From: Cellulosimicrobium protaetiae
GTDB taxonomy: Bacteria > Actinomycetota > Actinomycetes > Actinomycetales > Cellulomonadaceae
Length of the DNA stretch: 64,000 nt
Direction: 5' to 3'
Assembly (NCBI RefSeq): GCF_009708005.2
Contig: NZ_CP052757.1
Location: 3,844,001-3,908,000 of the forward strand
Shown piece by piece: positions 9,907 through 19,781 of this stretch (positions are counted from its first letter, which is position 1; every line of letters starts with the position of its first letter). A program made the position numbers and the translations under genes. The notes under the pieces are model-generated. The model did not search any database and was not told the origin of the DNA. It saw only the letters and a program-made list of their open reading frames with translations.

Positions 9907-10470
9907 TCAGGCCTCCTTCTTCTCCTCGGCGGCGTCCTCGACGGGCGCGTCCTGGACGTCCTCGGCCGGAGCGTCCTCGACGGCGGCGGGCGCGTCCTCG
10001 ACGGGCGCGTCCTCGACCGTCTCAGCCTTCTCGGCCGGCTTGTCCGCCTTCTTCTTGCTCGCCTTCTCCGCGGCCTTCTCGGCCTCACGGACGACGGCCT
10101 GCTTCGGGCTGACGGGCTCGGTGACGAGCTCGATCACCGCGAGGGGCGCGTTGTCGCCCTTGCGCGTGCCGACCTTCGTGATGCGCGTGTAGCCACCCTC
10201 ACGCTCCGCCATCTGCGGGGCGATCTCGGTGAACAGCGTGTGCACCACGGACTTGTCGCGCACGACGCGCAGGACGCGACGACGCGCGTGCAGGTCGCCA
10301 CGCTTGGCGAACGTGATGAGACGCTCGGCCACCGGGCGCAGGCGCTTCGCCTTGGTCTCGGTGGTCGTGATGCGGCCGTGCTCGAAGAGCTGGGTGGACA
10401 GGTTCGCGAGCATCAGACGCTCGTGAGCCGGTCCGCTGCCGAGCCGGGGGCCCTTGGCGGGGGTAGGCAT
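9907..10470 (-). CDS. rplQ: 50S ribosomal protein L17 with long acidic tail
   Basis: Residues 1 to about 120 are standard L17 ([20 protein letters not shown], then [19 protein letters not shown]), near the peptide exit tunnel. The remaining 65 or so residues are a low-complexity tail with repeated [13 protein letters not shown] units and a KKK cluster, ending EEKKEA. Total 187 residues against about 120 in most bacteria; many actinobacterial L17 proteins have such tails, with no known role. It is last in the rpoA operon, 74 bp after rpoA. Confidence 0.95.
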   Translation of the reverse strand: MPTPAKGPRLGSGPAHERLMLANLSTQLFEHGRITTTETKAKRLRPVAERLITFAKRGDLHARRRVLRVVRDKSVVHTLFTEIAPQMAEREGGYTRITKVGTRKGDNAPLAVIELVTEPVSPKQAVVREAEKAAEKASKKKADKPAEKAETVEDAPVEDAPAAVEDAPAEDVQDAPVEDAAEEKKEA

Positions 10471-10544
10471 GGGATGTGCTCCTTGGGAAGTGTTCGCGCC
10501 GCAGGTGCGGACCCGGACGCGCTGAGGTGTCTAGAGCCGCAGGC

Positions 10545-11564
10545 TCAGTACTGCTGCTCGGTGTCCGAGAACGTCGCCTCGTCGTCGTCGCCGTCGTAGT
10601 ACGCGGCGGCCGACGGGTCGAAGTCGAGCGGCGAGTCCTTGAGGGACAGGCCGAGCTCGGCGAGCTTCTCCTTCACCTCGTTGATGGACTTCGCACCGAA
10701 GTTGCGGATGTCCAGCAGGTCCGCCTCGCTGCGTGCGACGAGCTCGCCCACCTGGTGGATGCCCTCGCGCTTGAGGCAGTTGTACGAGCGGATCGTGAGG
10801 TTGAGCTCCTCGATCGGCAGCGCCAGGTCCGCGGCCAGGGCCGCGTCCGTCGGCGACGGGCCGATCTCGATGCCCTCGGCCTCGACGTTGAGCTCACGGG
10901 CCAGGCCGAAGAGCTCCACCAGCGTCTTGCCCGCCGACGCGAGCGCGTCGCGCGGCGAGATCGCCGGCTTCGTCTCGACGTCCACGACCAGCTTGTCGAA
11001 GTCCGTGCGCTGCTCGACACGCGTCGCCTCGACCTTGTAGGTCACCTTGAGGACGGGCGAGTAGATCGAGTCGACCGGGATCCGGCCGATCTCCGCGTCG
11101 AACGACTTGTTCTGCGACGCCGAGACGTAGCCACGGCCGCGCTCGACGGTCAGCTCGATCTCGAGCTTGCCCTTGTCGTTGAGCGTGGCGATGTGCAGCT
11201 CGGGGTTGTGGACCTCCACACCCGCGGGCGGGACGATGTCCGCCGCGGTGACCGCACCAGCACCCTGCTTGCGCAGGTACATCACGACGGGCTCGTCGTT
11301 CTCCGAGGAGACGACGAGGTTCTTGATGTTGAGGATGACCTCGGTCACGTCCTCCTTCACACCCGGCACGGTGGTGAACTCGTGGAGCACACCGTCGATG
11401 CGGATGGAGGTGACCGCCGCGCCCGGGATGGACGACAGCAGCGTGCGACGCAGCGAGTTGCCGAGCGTGTAGCCGAAGCCCGGCTCCAGGGGCTCGATGG
11501 AGAAGCGCGAACGGTTCTCCGAGATGACCTCTTCGGTCAAGGTGGGGCGCTGTGCGATCAGCAC
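10545..11564 (-). CDS. rpoA: RNA polymerase alpha subunit
   Basis: Scaffold subunit of RNA polymerase, 339 residues. The N-terminal dimerisation domain is recognised by [20 protein letters not shown], and the C-terminal domain that binds activators and UP elements by [15 protein letters not shown] and [16 protein letters not shown]. An acidic tail ends the chain. The GTG start at 11564 has AAAGGA upstream; the longer frame to 11663 is leader. It sits between rpsK and rplQ without rpsD, a known actinobacterial arrangement. Confidence 0.96.
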   Translation of the reverse strand: MLIAQRPTLTEEVISENRSRFSIEPLEPGFGYTLGNSLRRTLLSSIPGAAVTSIRIDGVLHEFTTVPGVKEDVTEVILNIKNLVVSSENDEPVVMYLRKQGAGAVTAADIVPPAGVEVHNPELHIATLNDKGKLEIELTVERGRGYVSASQNKSFDAEIGRIPVDSIYSPVLKVTYKVEATRVEQRTDFDKLVVDVETKPAISPRDALASAGKTLVELFGLARELNVEAEGIEIGPSPTDAALAADLALPIEELNLTIRSYNCLKREGIHQVGELVARSEADLLDIRNFGAKSINEVKEKLAELGLSLKDSPLDFDPSAAAYYDGDDDEATFSDTEQQY

Positions 11565-11642
11565 TGGTGGTTTCCTTTCGGCGAGCGTCCGCCATATGAC
11601 GCTGCACGGTTCAAGGCGAGGTGCGCGCCTGCGGCACGCGGC

Positions 11643-11672
11643 CCCGGCCGGGACTCTGTCCACCCGGCCGGG
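11643..11672 (-). terminator. Inverted repeat in the rpsK-rpoA gap
   Basis: Two identical copies of the self-complementary decamer CCCGGCCGGG (11643-11652 and 11663-11672) can pair as a 10-bp hairpin with a 10-nt loop. It lies in the 216-bp leader between rpsK and rpoA, so it may lower transcription of rpoA relative to upstream genes or stabilise an RNA end. Confidence 0.5.
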
Positions 11673-11780
11673 AGGGGGCGTCGGCCCCGTCAGGAGGCGG
11701 CTGCCCCGTGACGGGCGCCGCCGACGGGCTCGGCCGGTCGGTGACCGGGCGGTCCGTCGGCGGCACGCCGACGACGAGGG

Positions 11781-12185
11781 TCAGACGCGACGACGCTTGG
11801 GCGGGCGGCACCCGTTGTGCGCCTGCGGCGTGACGTCCTGGATCGAGCCGACCTCGAGGCCGGCCGACTGCAGCGAGCGGATCGCGGTCTCACGACCGGA
11901 ACCCGGGCCCTTGACGAAGACGTCGACCTTCTTCATGCCGTGCTCCTGCGCCTTGCGGGCAGCGGCCTCGGCCGCGAGGCCGGCGGCGAAGGGGGTCGAC
12001 TTGCGCGAGCCCTTGAAGCCGACGTCGCCGCCGGAGGCCCACGCGATCACGGCGCCCGACGGGTCCGTGATCGACACGATCGTGTTGTTGAACGTGCTCT
12101 TGATGTGCGCCTGGCCGGCGGGGACGTTCTTCTTGTCCTTGCGGCGAGGCTTGCGCCCAGCGGCGGCGCGAGTCTTGGGAGGCAT
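11781..12185 (-). CDS. rpsK: 30S ribosomal protein S11
   Basis: Platform protein of the 30S subunit, 134 residues. Typical sequence: basic N-terminus, [37 protein letters not shown] and the Arg-rich end PPKRRRV. ATG 12185. It follows rpsM by 113 bp. Confidence 0.96.
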   Translation of the reverse strand: MPPKTRAAAGRKPRRKDKKNVPAGQAHIKSTFNNTIVSITDPSGAVIAWASGGDVGFKGSRKSTPFAAGLAAEAAARKAQEHGMKKVDVFVKGPGSGRETAIRSLQSAGLEVGSIQDVTPQAHNGCRPPKRRRV

Positions 12186-12298
12186 CTTTCGTTTCTCTCC
12201 TGGTCTGAGGTGGTCTGACCGCGGGGATCTCCGACCGGGACGACGTGGACCGTGCGGCCGACGTCAGCACCCGAGCGGGGCCCGCCCTGCGGACTGGC

Positions 12299-12673
12299 TC
12301 AGCGGGCCTTCTTCTTGCCGGCCACGGTGCGCTTCGGTCCCTTGCGCGTACGCGCGTTGGTCTTGGTGCGCTGGCCGCGCACGGGCAGGCCGCGGCGGTG
12401 ACGCAGGCCCTGGTAGGTGCCGATCTCGACCTTGCGGCGGATGTCGGCGGCCACCTCACGACGGAGGTCACCCTCGAGCTTGTAGTTGCCCTCGAGGTAG
12501 TCGCGGAGCGCGACGAGCTCGGCGTCGCCGAGGTCCTTCACGCGCGCGTCCGGGCTGATGCCGGTCGCGGCCAGCGTCTGCTGGGCGCGGGTACGGCCGA
12601 CGCCGTAGATGTAGGTGAGCGCGACCTCGAGCCGCTTGTCGCGGGGGAGGTCGACGCCGATGAGACGTGCCAT
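12299..12673 (-). CDS. rpsM: 30S ribosomal protein S13
   Basis: Head protein of the 30S subunit that contacts tRNA and the 50S bridge B1. 124 residues from ATG 12673 ([20 protein letters not shown]), with the helix-hairpin-helix [12 protein letters not shown] and basic end RTRKGPKRT. The open frame back to 12715 is non-conserved leader. A 239-bp structured gap separates it from rpmJ. Confidence 0.96.
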   Translation of the reverse strand: MARLIGVDLPRDKRLEVALTYIYGVGRTRAQQTLAATGISPDARVKDLGDAELVALRDYLEGNYKLEGDLRREVAADIRRKVEIGTYQGLRHRRGLPVRGQRTKTNARTRKGPKRTVAGKKKAR

Positions 12674-12741
12674 GTGCCTTTCGGCTCCTCGTGCTTCGTC
12701 GGAGGTCTGTCGCACCGCCCTCCCACGGGGAGCTCCGTGGG

Positions 12742-12805
12742 CCCCGGCCTCCGAGCCGGGGGTTCCCCTGCCTGTGGCGTTCTCCTCCCGGACTCGCGTC
12801 CGGGG
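12742..12805 (-). repeat. Two hairpins in the rpmJ-rpsM gap
   Basis: Stem 1 pairs 12742-12748 with 12755-12761 (7 bp, 6-nt loop). Stem 2 pairs 12788-12794 with 12799-12805 (7 bp, 4-nt loop). They sit 69-132 nt upstream of the rpsM start. They may be an attenuator or the leader of a separate rpsM-rpsK-rpoA-rplQ transcript; I cannot decide which. Confidence 0.45.
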
Positions 12806-12912
12806 TGCCGAGCAGGTTCGTGGTGGTGCGCTGGTGGCCGGCCGTCGTCGTGACGGGCGACCTGGTGATCACGGCCCCGAGAGGACCGTCACCCGTGGCG
12901 CAGGCGCGGGGC

Positions 12913-13026
12913 TCAGCCTTGGCGCTGCTTGTGCCGCAGGTTGTCGCAGATCACCATGACGCGACCGTGCCGGCGGATCACCTTGCACTTGTCGCAGATC
13001 TTCTTGACGCTGGGCTTGACCTTCAT
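12913..13026 (-). CDS. rpmJ: 50S ribosomal protein L36
   Basis: A 37-residue zinc-binding L36 ([19 protein letters not shown]) with the C-C-C-H ligand pattern (CDKC, then C in VMVICDN and H in LRHKQRQG), the zinc-containing form of the protein. It sits between infA and rpsM as usual. ATG 13026. Confidence 0.95.
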   Translation of the reverse strand: MKVKPSVKKICDKCKVIRRHGRVMVICDNLRHKQRQG

Positions 13027-13121
13027 CTTCGTTCCCTCAGTGGTGCCCCGCCCCGGGCGCGACCGACGGGCGGTCCCGGTGACCGGGTGGCGAGGCGGGT
13101 GAGTGGGTGGACGCGTGGCGA

Positions 13122-13343
13122 CTACTTGTAGCGGTAGACGATCCGGCCGCGGGACAGGTCGTACGGGCTCAGCTCGACCACGACCCGGTCCTCGGGGAGG
13201 ATCCGGATGTAGTGCTGGCGCATCTTGCCCGAGATGTGCGCGAGAACCTTGTGACCGTTGGCCAGCTCCACGCGGAACATCGCGTTCGGCAGGGCCTCGA
13301 CCACGCTGCCCTCGATCTCGATGACACCGTCCTTCTTTGCCAT
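13122..13343 (-). CDS. infA: Translation initiation factor IF-1
   Basis: A 73-residue OB-fold protein that occupies the A site during initiation. It reads [20 protein letters not shown] through [16 protein letters not shown], essentially the actinobacterial consensus. ATG 13343. It is the first gene after the 311-bp gap following map and probably starts the infA-rpmJ unit. Confidence 0.97.
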   Translation of the reverse strand: MAKKDGVIEIEGSVVEALPNAMFRVELANGHKVLAHISGKMRQHYIRILPEDRVVVELSPYDLSRGRIVYRYK

Positions 13344-13654
13344 GTCCTCCGCTAACTCTCGTCTGAACTGCTGGTACTCCCGCGCACGCCCGACCCGCGG
13401 GTCGTCCGATCGTGGGAGGTGCGTGGAGCCGCGTGCGGAGGTCGGTCGCCCGGGTCCCGAGGGACGGGGGCCGGATGAACGACGTGCACGGACTACACCC
13501 GACGGACCATCCTACGGCATCGGGCAAGAGTCGCGAAACCGTGGTGGGGCCCCGGACCGTGCGACGCGTCACTCCCCCCGCACGCCCCGAGCCGGCGCGA
13601 CCGATCGACCGAGAGACCGAGCGGTGGGATCGAGCCGTGGGATCGAGTCGTGGA
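13344..13654 (-). other. Intergenic region between map and infA with short direct repeats
   Basis: No gene is seen in these 311 bp. Next to the map stop there are two tandem copies of a 13-bp unit (13624-13636 and 13637-13649, GTGGGATCGAGCC and GTGGGATCGAGTC) plus a degenerate third. The region must contain the infA promoter and the map transcript end, but no convincing -10/-35 pair or long hairpin was found. Confidence 0.6.
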
Positions 13655-14491
13655 TCAGGCCGCGAGCGGCGCGACCTGGACGCCGAGCTGCGCAAGCTCC
13701 GCCGCCCCGCCGTCGGGCGCCGTGAGGACCCAGATGCCCTCGTCGAGGATCGCGACGCTGTGCTCCCAGTGCGCGGCGCGAGCGCCGTCGTCGGTCACGA
13801 CGGTCCAGTCGTCCTCGCACACCTCGGTGAACCGGTCACCGAGCGTCACCATCGGCTCGACCGCGAGGCACATGCCCGGACGGAGCCGGGGGCCCTTCTC
13901 CCGCGTGCGGTAGTTCGGCACGTCCGGCGGCTGGTGCATGGCCGACCCGATCCCGTGACCGACGTAGTCCTCGACGATCCCGTACGTGACGCCGTCGGAC
14001 TCCCCCGAGGCCCGGACGGAGTCCTCGACCGCGGCGCCCACGTCGCCCAGGCGCTCGCTCGTCGCGAGCGCGGCGATCCCCGCCCACATCGCTCGGCGCG
14101 TGGCCTCGACCAGGGCCACGTCCCGCGGCTCGCCCTCGCCCAGGACGAACGAGACGGCCGAGTCGCCGTGCCAGCCGTCGACGATCGCCCCGCAGTCCAC
14201 GGAGACGACGTCGCCCGCACGCAGCTCGCGCGGGCCGGGGATGCCGTGCACGACCTCGTCGTTGACGGACACGCACAGCGACGCCGGGAAGCCCTCGTAC
14301 CCGAGGAACGACGGGGTGGCTCCCGCGTCCGCGATCACGGCCGCGGCGAGCGCGTCCAGGTCGGCCGTCGTCATGCCCGGCCGCACCGCGTCGCGGACGG
14401 TCTCGAGCGCCCGCGCGACCACGAGGCCCGCGCTGCGCATGGACCGCACCTGGTCGTGCGTCTTGTACTCGATGCGTTCGCGACCGAACAC
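13655..14491 (-). CDS. map: Type I methionine aminopeptidase
   Basis: Removes N-terminal methionine from new proteins after deformylation. 278 residues from GTG 14491 with GGGGAG upstream. Metal-binding and catalytic positions are visible: Asp in [15 protein letters not shown], His in YVGHGIG, Glu in LAVEPMV and Glu in [11 protein letters not shown]. The N-terminus lacks a zinc-finger extension. It is 41 bp downstream of adk in the usual secY-adk-map order. Confidence 0.95.
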   Translation of the reverse strand: MFGRERIEYKTHDQVRSMRSAGLVVARALETVRDAVRPGMTTADLDALAAAVIADAGATPSFLGYEGFPASLCVSVNDEVVHGIPGPRELRAGDVVSVDCGAIVDGWHGDSAVSFVLGEGEPRDVALVEATRRAMWAGIAALATSERLGDVGAAVEDSVRASGESDGVTYGIVEDYVGHGIGSAMHQPPDVPNYRTREKGPRLRPGMCLAVEPMVTLGDRFTEVCEDDWTVVTDDGARAAHWEHSVAILDEGIWVLTAPDGGAAELAQLGVQVAPLAA

Positions 14492-14532
14492 CCTGCTGCT
14501 CCCCAGAACCCTACGGACGTGCTCGCGCCGGC

Positions 14533-15144
14533 TCAGGCGACGAGCGCGGAGAGCGCGGAGACGATCCGGCCGGTGATCTCGTCGACGTCACCGATGCCGT
14601 CGACGCGGACGAGCAGACCGCGCTCGTCGTAGGCCGACGTGAGCGGCGCCGTCTGCTCGGCGTAGATGTCGAGGCGGCGCGCGATGGCCTCCTCGGTGTC
14701 GTCCTCGCGACCCTCGAGCTCCGCACGCTTCGCCAGCCGGGCGAGGAGCTCGTCGCGGTCGGCCGTGAGCTCCACGACGCCGTCGAGAACGACGCCCAGG
14801 TCCGTCAGGATCGTGTCGAGCTCGACGACCTGGGCAGCGTTGCGGGGGTATCCGTCGAGGATGAACCCGCGCGCCGCGTCGTCCTGGGCGAGACGGTCGC
14901 GCACCATCGCGTTCGTCACCGAGTCGGGGACGAGGTCACCCTTCGCGGTGTACTCCTGCGCGAGCCGGCCGAGCTCCGTCCCGCCCTTGATGTTCGCCCG
15001 GAAGATGTCCCCGGTCGAGATCGCGGGGATGGCGAGCTGCTCGGCGAGCCGGGCGGCCTGCGTCCCCTTGCCCGCGCCCTGCGGGCCCATGATGACGAGG
15101 CGCGCGGGACGCGAGGTGGACTGGCCGTCGGTGGCGTTGCTCAA
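14533..15144 (-). CDS. adk: Adenylate kinase
   Basis: Interconverts AMP, ATP and ADP. P-loop IMGPQGAGKGTQAARL lies about 20 residues in, NMP-binding ISTGDIFR follows, then GFILDGYPRN; the lid is the short form (ELEGREDDTEEAIARRL) without the zinc-binding insertion. The chosen start is TTG 15144, which overlaps the secY stop (TTGA) and has GAAGGG 8 nt upstream, giving 203 residues with an 18-residue leader before the core. An internal ATG at the P-loop would delete the first beta strand and is rejected. Confidence 0.93.
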   Translation of the reverse strand: MSNATDGQSTSRPARLVIMGPQGAGKGTQAARLAEQLAIPAISTGDIFRANIKGGTELGRLAQEYTAKGDLVPDSVTNAMVRDRLAQDDAARGFILDGYPRNAAQVVELDTILTDLGVVLDGVVELTADRDELLARLAKRAELEGREDDTEEAIARRLDIYAEQTAPLTSAYDERGLLVRVDGIGDVDEITGRIVSALSALVA

Positions 15145-16439
15145 CGGAGGAACCCTTCGTAGTGGCGCTGCTGCAGCTGGGAGTTGATCTGCTTGACCGT
15201 CTCCAGGCCGACGCCGACGACGATGATGATCGAGGAGCCACCGAACGGGATGTTCGTGCTCACGCCGAGCCCGATGAGGACCAGCGTCGGCAGCAGTGCG
15301 ACGAGCGCGAGGTAGATGGCACCCGCGGACGTGATGCGGGTGATGACGTAGTCGAGGTACTCGGCGGTCGGGCGTCCGGCGCGGATGCCCGGGATGAAGC
15401 CGCCGTACTTCTTCATGTTGTCCGCGACCTCGTCCGGGTTGAACGTGATCGACGTGTAGAAGAAGCAGAAGAACAGGATCATCAGCACGTAGAGCAGGAT
15501 GTGCAGCGGCGCGGCGGGGTCGGCCAGGTTCGTGCTGACCCAGACGACCCAGTCGGCGGTCTGGTCCCCGAACTGCGCGATGAGGCCCGGGACCGCGAGC
15601 AGCGAGGCCGCGAAGATCACCGGGATGACGCCGGCCATGTTGATCTTGATCGGGATGTAGGTGCTCGAGCCGCCGTACATGCGGCGCCCGACCATGCGCT
15701 TGGCGTACTGGACCGGGACGCGGCGCTGCGACTGCTCGACGAACACGACCAGGCCGATGACGACCACGATGACCGCGATCATGATGATGAAGTTCGTCGC
15801 ACCGTTCGCACCGCCGGCGATCGACCACAGGGCGGTCGGGAAGCTCGCGGCGATCGACGTGAAGATGAGGAGCGACATGCCGTTGCCGACGCCGCGCTCG
15901 GTGATGAGCTCGCCGAGCCACATGATGAGGCCGGTGCCCGCGGTCATGGTGATGACCATGAGCGCCATCGTCACGAAGCTGGCGTCGGGGATCACGTCCA
16001 CGGAGCAGCCCTGGAAGAGCAGGCCGTTGCGCGCCGTCGTGATGACGGTCGTGGACTGGAGGATGGCGAGCGCGATCGTCAGGTAGCGCGTGTACTGCGT
16101 CAGCTTCGCCTGGCCCGACTGGCCCTCCTTGTGGAGCGCCTCGAAGCGAGGGATCACGACGCGCAGCAGCTGGACGATGATGCTCGCGGTGATGTACGGC
16201 ATGATGCCGAGCGCGAAGATCGACAGCTGGAGCAGGGCTCCGCCGCTGAAGAGGTTGACGAGGCCGAGCAGGTCGTTGCCGTCGGCGGTCTCCGCGATGC
16301 ACTGCTGCACGTTGGGGTAGTCCACGCCGGGCGTGGGGATGAACGACCCCACCCGGAAGATCGCCATGATCGCGATCGTGAACAGCAGCTTGCGCCGCAG
16401 GTCGGGCGTCCGGAAAGCCCGGGCGAATGCGCTGAGCAC
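15141..16439 (-). CDS. secY: Preprotein translocase subunit SecY
   Basis: Channel subunit of the Sec translocon, 432 residues with ten predicted membrane helices. Family landmarks: IFRVGSFIPTPGVDY in the first helix region, a GVGNGMSLLIF loop, YYTSITFNPDEVADNMKK-type cytoplasmic region (here FYTSITFNPDEVADNMKK) and GIRAGRPTAEYL. The GTG start at 16439 follows AGGAGGATAG. It is separated from rplO by a strong hairpin, so it likely heads its own secY-adk-map unit. Confidence 0.96.
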   Translation of the reverse strand: MLSAFARAFRTPDLRRKLLFTIAIMAIFRVGSFIPTPGVDYPNVQQCIAETADGNDLLGLVNLFSGGALLQLSIFALGIMPYITASIIVQLLRVVIPRFEALHKEGQSGQAKLTQYTRYLTIALAILQSTTVITTARNGLLFQGCSVDVIPDASFVTMALMVITMTAGTGLIMWLGELITERGVGNGMSLLIFTSIAASFPTALWSIAGGANGATNFIIMIAVIVVVIGLVVFVEQSQRRVPVQYAKRMVGRRMYGGSSTYIPIKINMAGVIPVIFAASLLAVPGLIAQFGDQTADWVVWVSTNLADPAAPLHILLYVLMILFFCFFYTSITFNPDEVADNMKKYGGFIPGIRAGRPTAEYLDYVITRITSAGAIYLALVALLPTLVLIGLGVSTNIPFGGSSIIIVVGVGLETVKQINSQLQQRHYEGFLR

Positions 16440-16523
16440 CTATCCTCCTGGCCCGCCGAGGCGGGATGTCGTGTCGCCGGGAGGCCCGGCGAGGTGTGAC
16501 GCACGGCACGGGCGCCAAGAGGC

Positions 16524-16554
16524 ACCCTAGCCGTAGCGCCGCGTCGAACGGCAA
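16524..16554 (-). promoter_or_regulatory. Candidate secY promoter
   Basis: TTGCCG (16549-16554) and TAGGGT (16524-16529) on the minus strand are 19 nt apart, 85-115 nt upstream of the secY start and downstream of the rplO hairpin. Position fits; spacing is longer than ideal. Confidence 0.4.
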
Positions 16555-16700
16555 GTCGGTCCCGACGACCGGACGGACCGACCGTGGACCTGGGAGTGAC
16601 GGCCGTCACCCCGGGGTGCGGGGAGACAACCGTCGGAGAGTCTAACCGTGGGGCGCTGCCGGACGGACCACGGGTCGTGCGGGAGGACCTCCCCAGACGC

Positions 16701-16740
16701 GGACAGGGCCGACGGCGCGTGCGCGCCACCGGCCCTGTCC
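16701..16740 (-). terminator. Terminator-type hairpin after rplO
   Basis: A 10-bp perfect outer stem (16701-16710 with 16731-16740) encloses an inner GC hairpin, beginning 8 bp past the rplO stop. It would end the spc-operon transcript before secY. The rest of the 308-bp rplO-secY gap holds only the candidate secY promoter. Confidence 0.8.
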
Positions 16741-16747
16741 GGGGGTG

Positions 16748-17302
16748 TCAGTCCTCCGAGACCGAACCGCCGGCCGCGAGGATCTTCTCGCGGGCCGAGC
16801 CCGAGAGGGCGTCGACCGCGACCTCGAGCTTGACGGTGATCTCGCCCGTGCCCAGCACCTTCACGAGCTGGCCCTTGCGGACCGCGCCCTTCGCGACGAG
16901 GTCCTCGACGGTGACCTGGCCACCCTCGGGGTACAGCGCCGCGAGCTTGTCCAGGTTCACGACCTGGTACTCGGTGCGGAACGGGTTCTTGAACCCGCGC
17001 AGCTTCGGGAGGCGCATGTGCAGAGGCATCTGCCCGCCCTCGAAGCGCTCGGGAACCTGGTAACGAGCCTTCGTACCCTTGGTACCGCGGCCCGCCGTCT
17101 TACCCTTCGACGCCTCACCACGACCCACGCGGGTCTTGGCCTTCTTGGCGCCGGGAGCCGGACGCAGGTGGTGGATCTTGAGCGTGCCGCCGGCACCCTC
17201 GGTCTGCTTGCCGGACTGCGCGGCCTCCGCCTTGGCGGGAGCCTTCGCAGCGGCCTTCTTCTTCGGAGCCTCGGCGGTCTCCTTGGTGGCCTTCTCAGCC
17301 AT
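16748..17302 (-). CDS. rplO: 50S ribosomal protein L15
   Basis: Assembly protein of the 50S subunit. The core begins [20 protein letters not shown] and contains [21 protein letters not shown] 35-residue Ala/Lys-rich extension precedes it. ATG 17302 is chosen with AGGAGG 10 nt upstream; a GTG at 17308 that overlaps the rpmD stop is an alternative. 184 residues. Confidence 0.94.
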   Translation of the reverse strand: MAEKATKETAEAPKKKAAAKAPAKAEAAQSGKQTEGAGGTLKIHHLRPAPGAKKAKTRVGRGEASKGKTAGRGTKGTKARYQVPERFEGGQMPLHMRLPKLRGFKNPFRTEYQVVNLDKLAALYPEGGQVTVEDLVAKGAVRKGQLVKVLGTGEITVKLEVAVDALSGSAREKILAAGGSVSED

Positions 17303-17304
17303 GG

Positions 17305-17487
17305 TCACTCGACCTCCTCAACGGTGACGAGGTGCGCCACCGTCGCGACCATGCCGCGGATCTCCGGGCGGTCCTCCTTCACGGCGGTGTCGCCGATCCG
17401 CTTGAGGCCCAGAGTGCGCAGCGTGTCGCGCTGGTTCTGCTTGCCGCCGATGGCGGACTTCGTCTGGGTCACCTTGAGCCTGGCCAT
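17305..17487 (-). CDS. rpmD: 50S ribosomal protein L30
   Basis: A 60-residue protein reading [20 protein letters not shown] and [15 protein letters not shown], the L30 consensus. Its ATG shares one base with the rpsE stop, so translation is coupled; rplO begins 3 bp after its stop codon region. Confidence 0.96.
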   Translation of the reverse strand: MARLKVTQTKSAIGGKQNQRDTLRTLGLKRIGDTAVKEDRPEIRGMVATVAHLVTVEEVE

Positions 17488-18143
17488 CAGGCGTTCACCC
17501 CCGCAGCACGGGCACGCAGGAGCGCGGCCGGGGCCACGTCCTCGAGCGGGAGACCACGGCGCGCGGCGACAGCCTCGGGCTGCTCCAGGTTGCGCAGTGC
17601 CTCGACGGTCGCGTGCACGATGTTGATCGCGTTGGACGAGCCGAGCGACTTGCTCAGCACGTCGTGGATGCCCGCGCACTCCAGCACGGCGCGCACCGGA
17701 CCACCGGCGATCACACCGGTACCGGGAGCGGCCGGACGGAGGAACACGACGCCGGCGGCGGCCTCACCCTGGATGGGGTGCGGGATGGTGCCCTGGATGC
17801 GCGGGACCTTGAAGAAGTTCTTCTTGGCCTCCTCGACACCCTTGGCGATCGCCGCGGGCACCTCCTTCGCCTTGCCGTAGCCGACACCGACGGTGCCGTC
17901 GCCGTCGCCCACCACGACCAGCGCGGTGAAGCTGAAGCGGCGGCCGCCCTTGACGACCTTGGCGACGCGGTTGATGGTGACGACGCGCTCGACGAAGGCG
18001 TTCTTCTCGGCTGCGTCGCCACGGCGACCGTCGCGACGGTCACCACGACGGTCGTCGCGGCGCCCCCCGCGCGCGTTCTGGTCGCTCGACTCGTTGGCGG
18101 CACCCGTGGGGGCGCCGGTGTTGCTGCGCTGCCCTGCAGCCAT
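17487..18143 (-). CDS. rpsE: 30S ribosomal protein S5
   Basis: 30S protein involved in decoding fidelity. The double-stranded RNA-binding core is clear ([57 protein letters not shown]). The first 45 or so residues form an Arg/Gly/Asp-rich extension ([19 protein letters not shown]) that looks disordered and RNA-binding. 218 residues from ATG 18143. Confidence 0.95.
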   Translation of the reverse strand: MAAGQRSNTGAPTGAANESSDQNARGGRRDDRRGDRRDGRRGDAAEKNAFVERVVTINRVAKVVKGGRRFSFTALVVVGDGDGTVGVGYGKAKEVPAAIAKGVEEAKKNFFKVPRIQGTIPHPIQGEAAAGVVFLRPAAPGTGVIAGGPVRAVLECAGIHDVLSKSLGSSNAINIVHATVEALRNLEQPEAVAARRGLPLEDVAPAALLRARAAGVNA

Positions 18144-18183
18144 CAGAGAATCCTTTGCTTCCGTGTGGGGATGGTCGGCGTCG

Positions 18184-18555
18184 TCACAGGGACAGACCGC
18201 CCTCGCGGGCGCCGTCGGCGACCGCAGCGACCCGACCGTGGTACTTGTTGCCGCCACGGTCGAAGACGACGGCGTCGACACCCTTGGCCTTCGCACGCTC
18301 GGCGACGAGCTCGCCGACCTTGCGGGCCTTGGCGCTCTTGTCGCCGTCGAGCGCACGCAGGTCCGCCTCGAGCGAGGAGGCCGACGCGAGCGTCTGACCG
18401 ATCGTGTCGTCCACGACCTGGGCCGTGATGTGGCGCGTGGAGCGCGTCACCACGAGGCGCGGACGAGCGGCGGTCCCCTTGATCTTCTTGCGCAGGCGCA
18501 GGTGGCGGCGCTGACGCGCGACAGCCTTGCCCTTGCCGAGAACCTTCAGAGCCAT
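18184..18555 (-). CDS. rplR: 50S ribosomal protein L18
   Basis: 5S rRNA-binding protein, 123 residues: [20 protein letters not shown] near the N-terminus and [20 protein letters not shown] near the end match the family. It lies 2 bp after rplF and 40 bp before rpsE. Confidence 0.96.
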   Translation of the reverse strand: MALKVLGKGKAVARQRRHLRLRKKIKGTAARPRLVVTRSTRHITAQVVDDTIGQTLASASSLEADLRALDGDKSAKARKVGELVAERAKAKGVDAVVFDRGGNKYHGRVAAVADGAREGGLSL

Positions 18556-18557
18556 CG

Positions 18558-19094
18558 TTACTTACCAGCCTTTCCGACCTTGCGGCGGACGACCTCGCCG
18601 GCGTAACGCACACCCTTGCCCTTGTACGGCTCGGGCTTGCGGATCTTGCGGATGTTCGCTGCGACCTCGCCGACCTGCTGCTTGTCGATGCCGGAGACCG
18701 AGAACTTCGTCGGGCTCTCGACCGCGAACGCGATGCCCGCGGGCGGCGTCACGACGACCGGGTGGCTGAAGCCGAGGGCGAACTCGAGGTCCGAGCCCTT
18801 GGCCGTCACGCGGTAACCGGTGCCGACGATCTCGAGCTTCTTCTCGTAGCCCTGCGTGACGCCCTCGACGATGTTCGCCAGGAGGGTGCGCGTGAGGCCG
18901 TGCAGCGCGCGGGACTCGCGCTCGTCGTCAGGGCGCGTCACCACGAGGGTGCCGTCCTCCTGAGCGACCTGGATGGGGGCGGGCACGTTGTGCTCGAGCG
19001 AGCCCTTGGGGCCCTTCACGGTCACGAGCGCGCCGCTGATGGTGACGTCCACTCCGGCGGGAACCGGAACGGGGATCTTGCCGATTCGAGACAT
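18558..19094 (-). CDS. rplF: 50S ribosomal protein L6
   Basis: 178 residues from ATG 19094 ([20 protein letters not shown]). Two tandem L6 folds; the C-terminal signature [19 protein letters not shown] is intact. It sits close to the factor-binding site of the 50S subunit. An extended frame upstream to 19304 overlaps rpsH and is spurious. Confidence 0.96.
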   Translation of the reverse strand: MSRIGKIPVPVPAGVDVTISGALVTVKGPKGSLEHNVPAPIQVAQEDGTLVVTRPDDERESRALHGLTRTLLANIVEGVTQGYEKKLEIVGTGYRVTAKGSDLEFALGFSHPVVVTPPAGIAFAVESPTKFSVSGIDKQQVGEVAANIRKIRKPEPYKGKGVRYAGEVVRRKVGKAGK

Positions 19095-19113
19095 GGCGTA
19101 TCTCCTTTCCGGA

Positions 19114-19512
19114 TTACCAGACGTAGGCGAGGACTTCGCCGCCCACGCCCTTCGTGGCGGCCTGCTTGTCGGTGAGCAGGCCGGAGGACGTGGACAGGAT
19201 CGCCACGCCCAGGCCGCCGAGAACCTTCGGCAGCTCGGTGGACTTGACGTACTTGCGCAGGCCCGGCTTGGACACGCGGCGCACGCCGGCGAGGCTGCGC
19301 TCACGGTTCGGGCCGAACTTCAGCTGGATGGTGAGGTTCTTGCCCACCTTCGCGTCCTCGACGCTCCAGCCGGTGATGTAGCCCTCCGCCTGGAGGATCT
19401 CGGCAATGTGCGACTTCAGCTTCGAGTACGGCATGGTCACCGTCTCGTGGTAAGCCGAGTTCGCGTTCCGCAGACGCGTCAGCATGTCTGCGATCGGGTC
19501 GGTCATCGTCAT
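19114..19512 (-). CDS. rpsH: 30S ribosomal protein S8
   Basis: 132 residues, [20 protein letters not shown] to [11 protein letters not shown]. Primary 16S rRNA-binding protein; in E. coli it also represses the spc operon, but whether that holds here is unknown. ATG 19512. Confidence 0.96.
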   Translation of the reverse strand: MTMTDPIADMLTRLRNANSAYHETVTMPYSKLKSHIAEILQAEGYITGWSVEDAKVGKNLTIQLKFGPNRERSLAGVRRVSKPGLRKYVKSTELPKVLGGLGVAILSTSSGLLTDKQAATKGVGGEVLAYVW

Positions 19513-19594
19513 CGGGCTCTAGCCCTTCCTCGACGTGGTATCCGGGCGGGGACGCGTCGTGCGACACGCCCCGCCAGGACCTACGACGTAGTTG

Positions 19595-19780
19595 TTACCA
19601 GCTGCTCTTGGTGACGCCCGGAAGCTCACCACGGTGGGCCATCTCGCGCACGCAGATGCGGCACAGGCCGAACTTGCGGTACACGGAGTGCGGGCGACCG
19701 CACTTCTGGCACCGGGTGTAGGCGCGGACCGCGAACTTGGGCTTGGCGGCCGCCTTGTTGATCAGGGCCTTCTTCGCCAT
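19595..19780 (-). CDS. rpsN: 30S ribosomal protein S14, zinc-binding type Z
   Basis: A 61-residue short S14 with two CXXC pairs (CQKC and CRIC), the zinc-dependent form found in the spc operon of actinobacteria; a zinc-independent paralogue is often encoded elsewhere under Zur control. ATG 19780, directly after rplE. Confidence 0.96.
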   Translation of the reverse strand: MAKKALINKAAAKPKFAVRAYTRCQKCGRPHSVYRKFGLCRICVREMAHRGELPGVTKSSW

Positions 19781-19781
19781 G

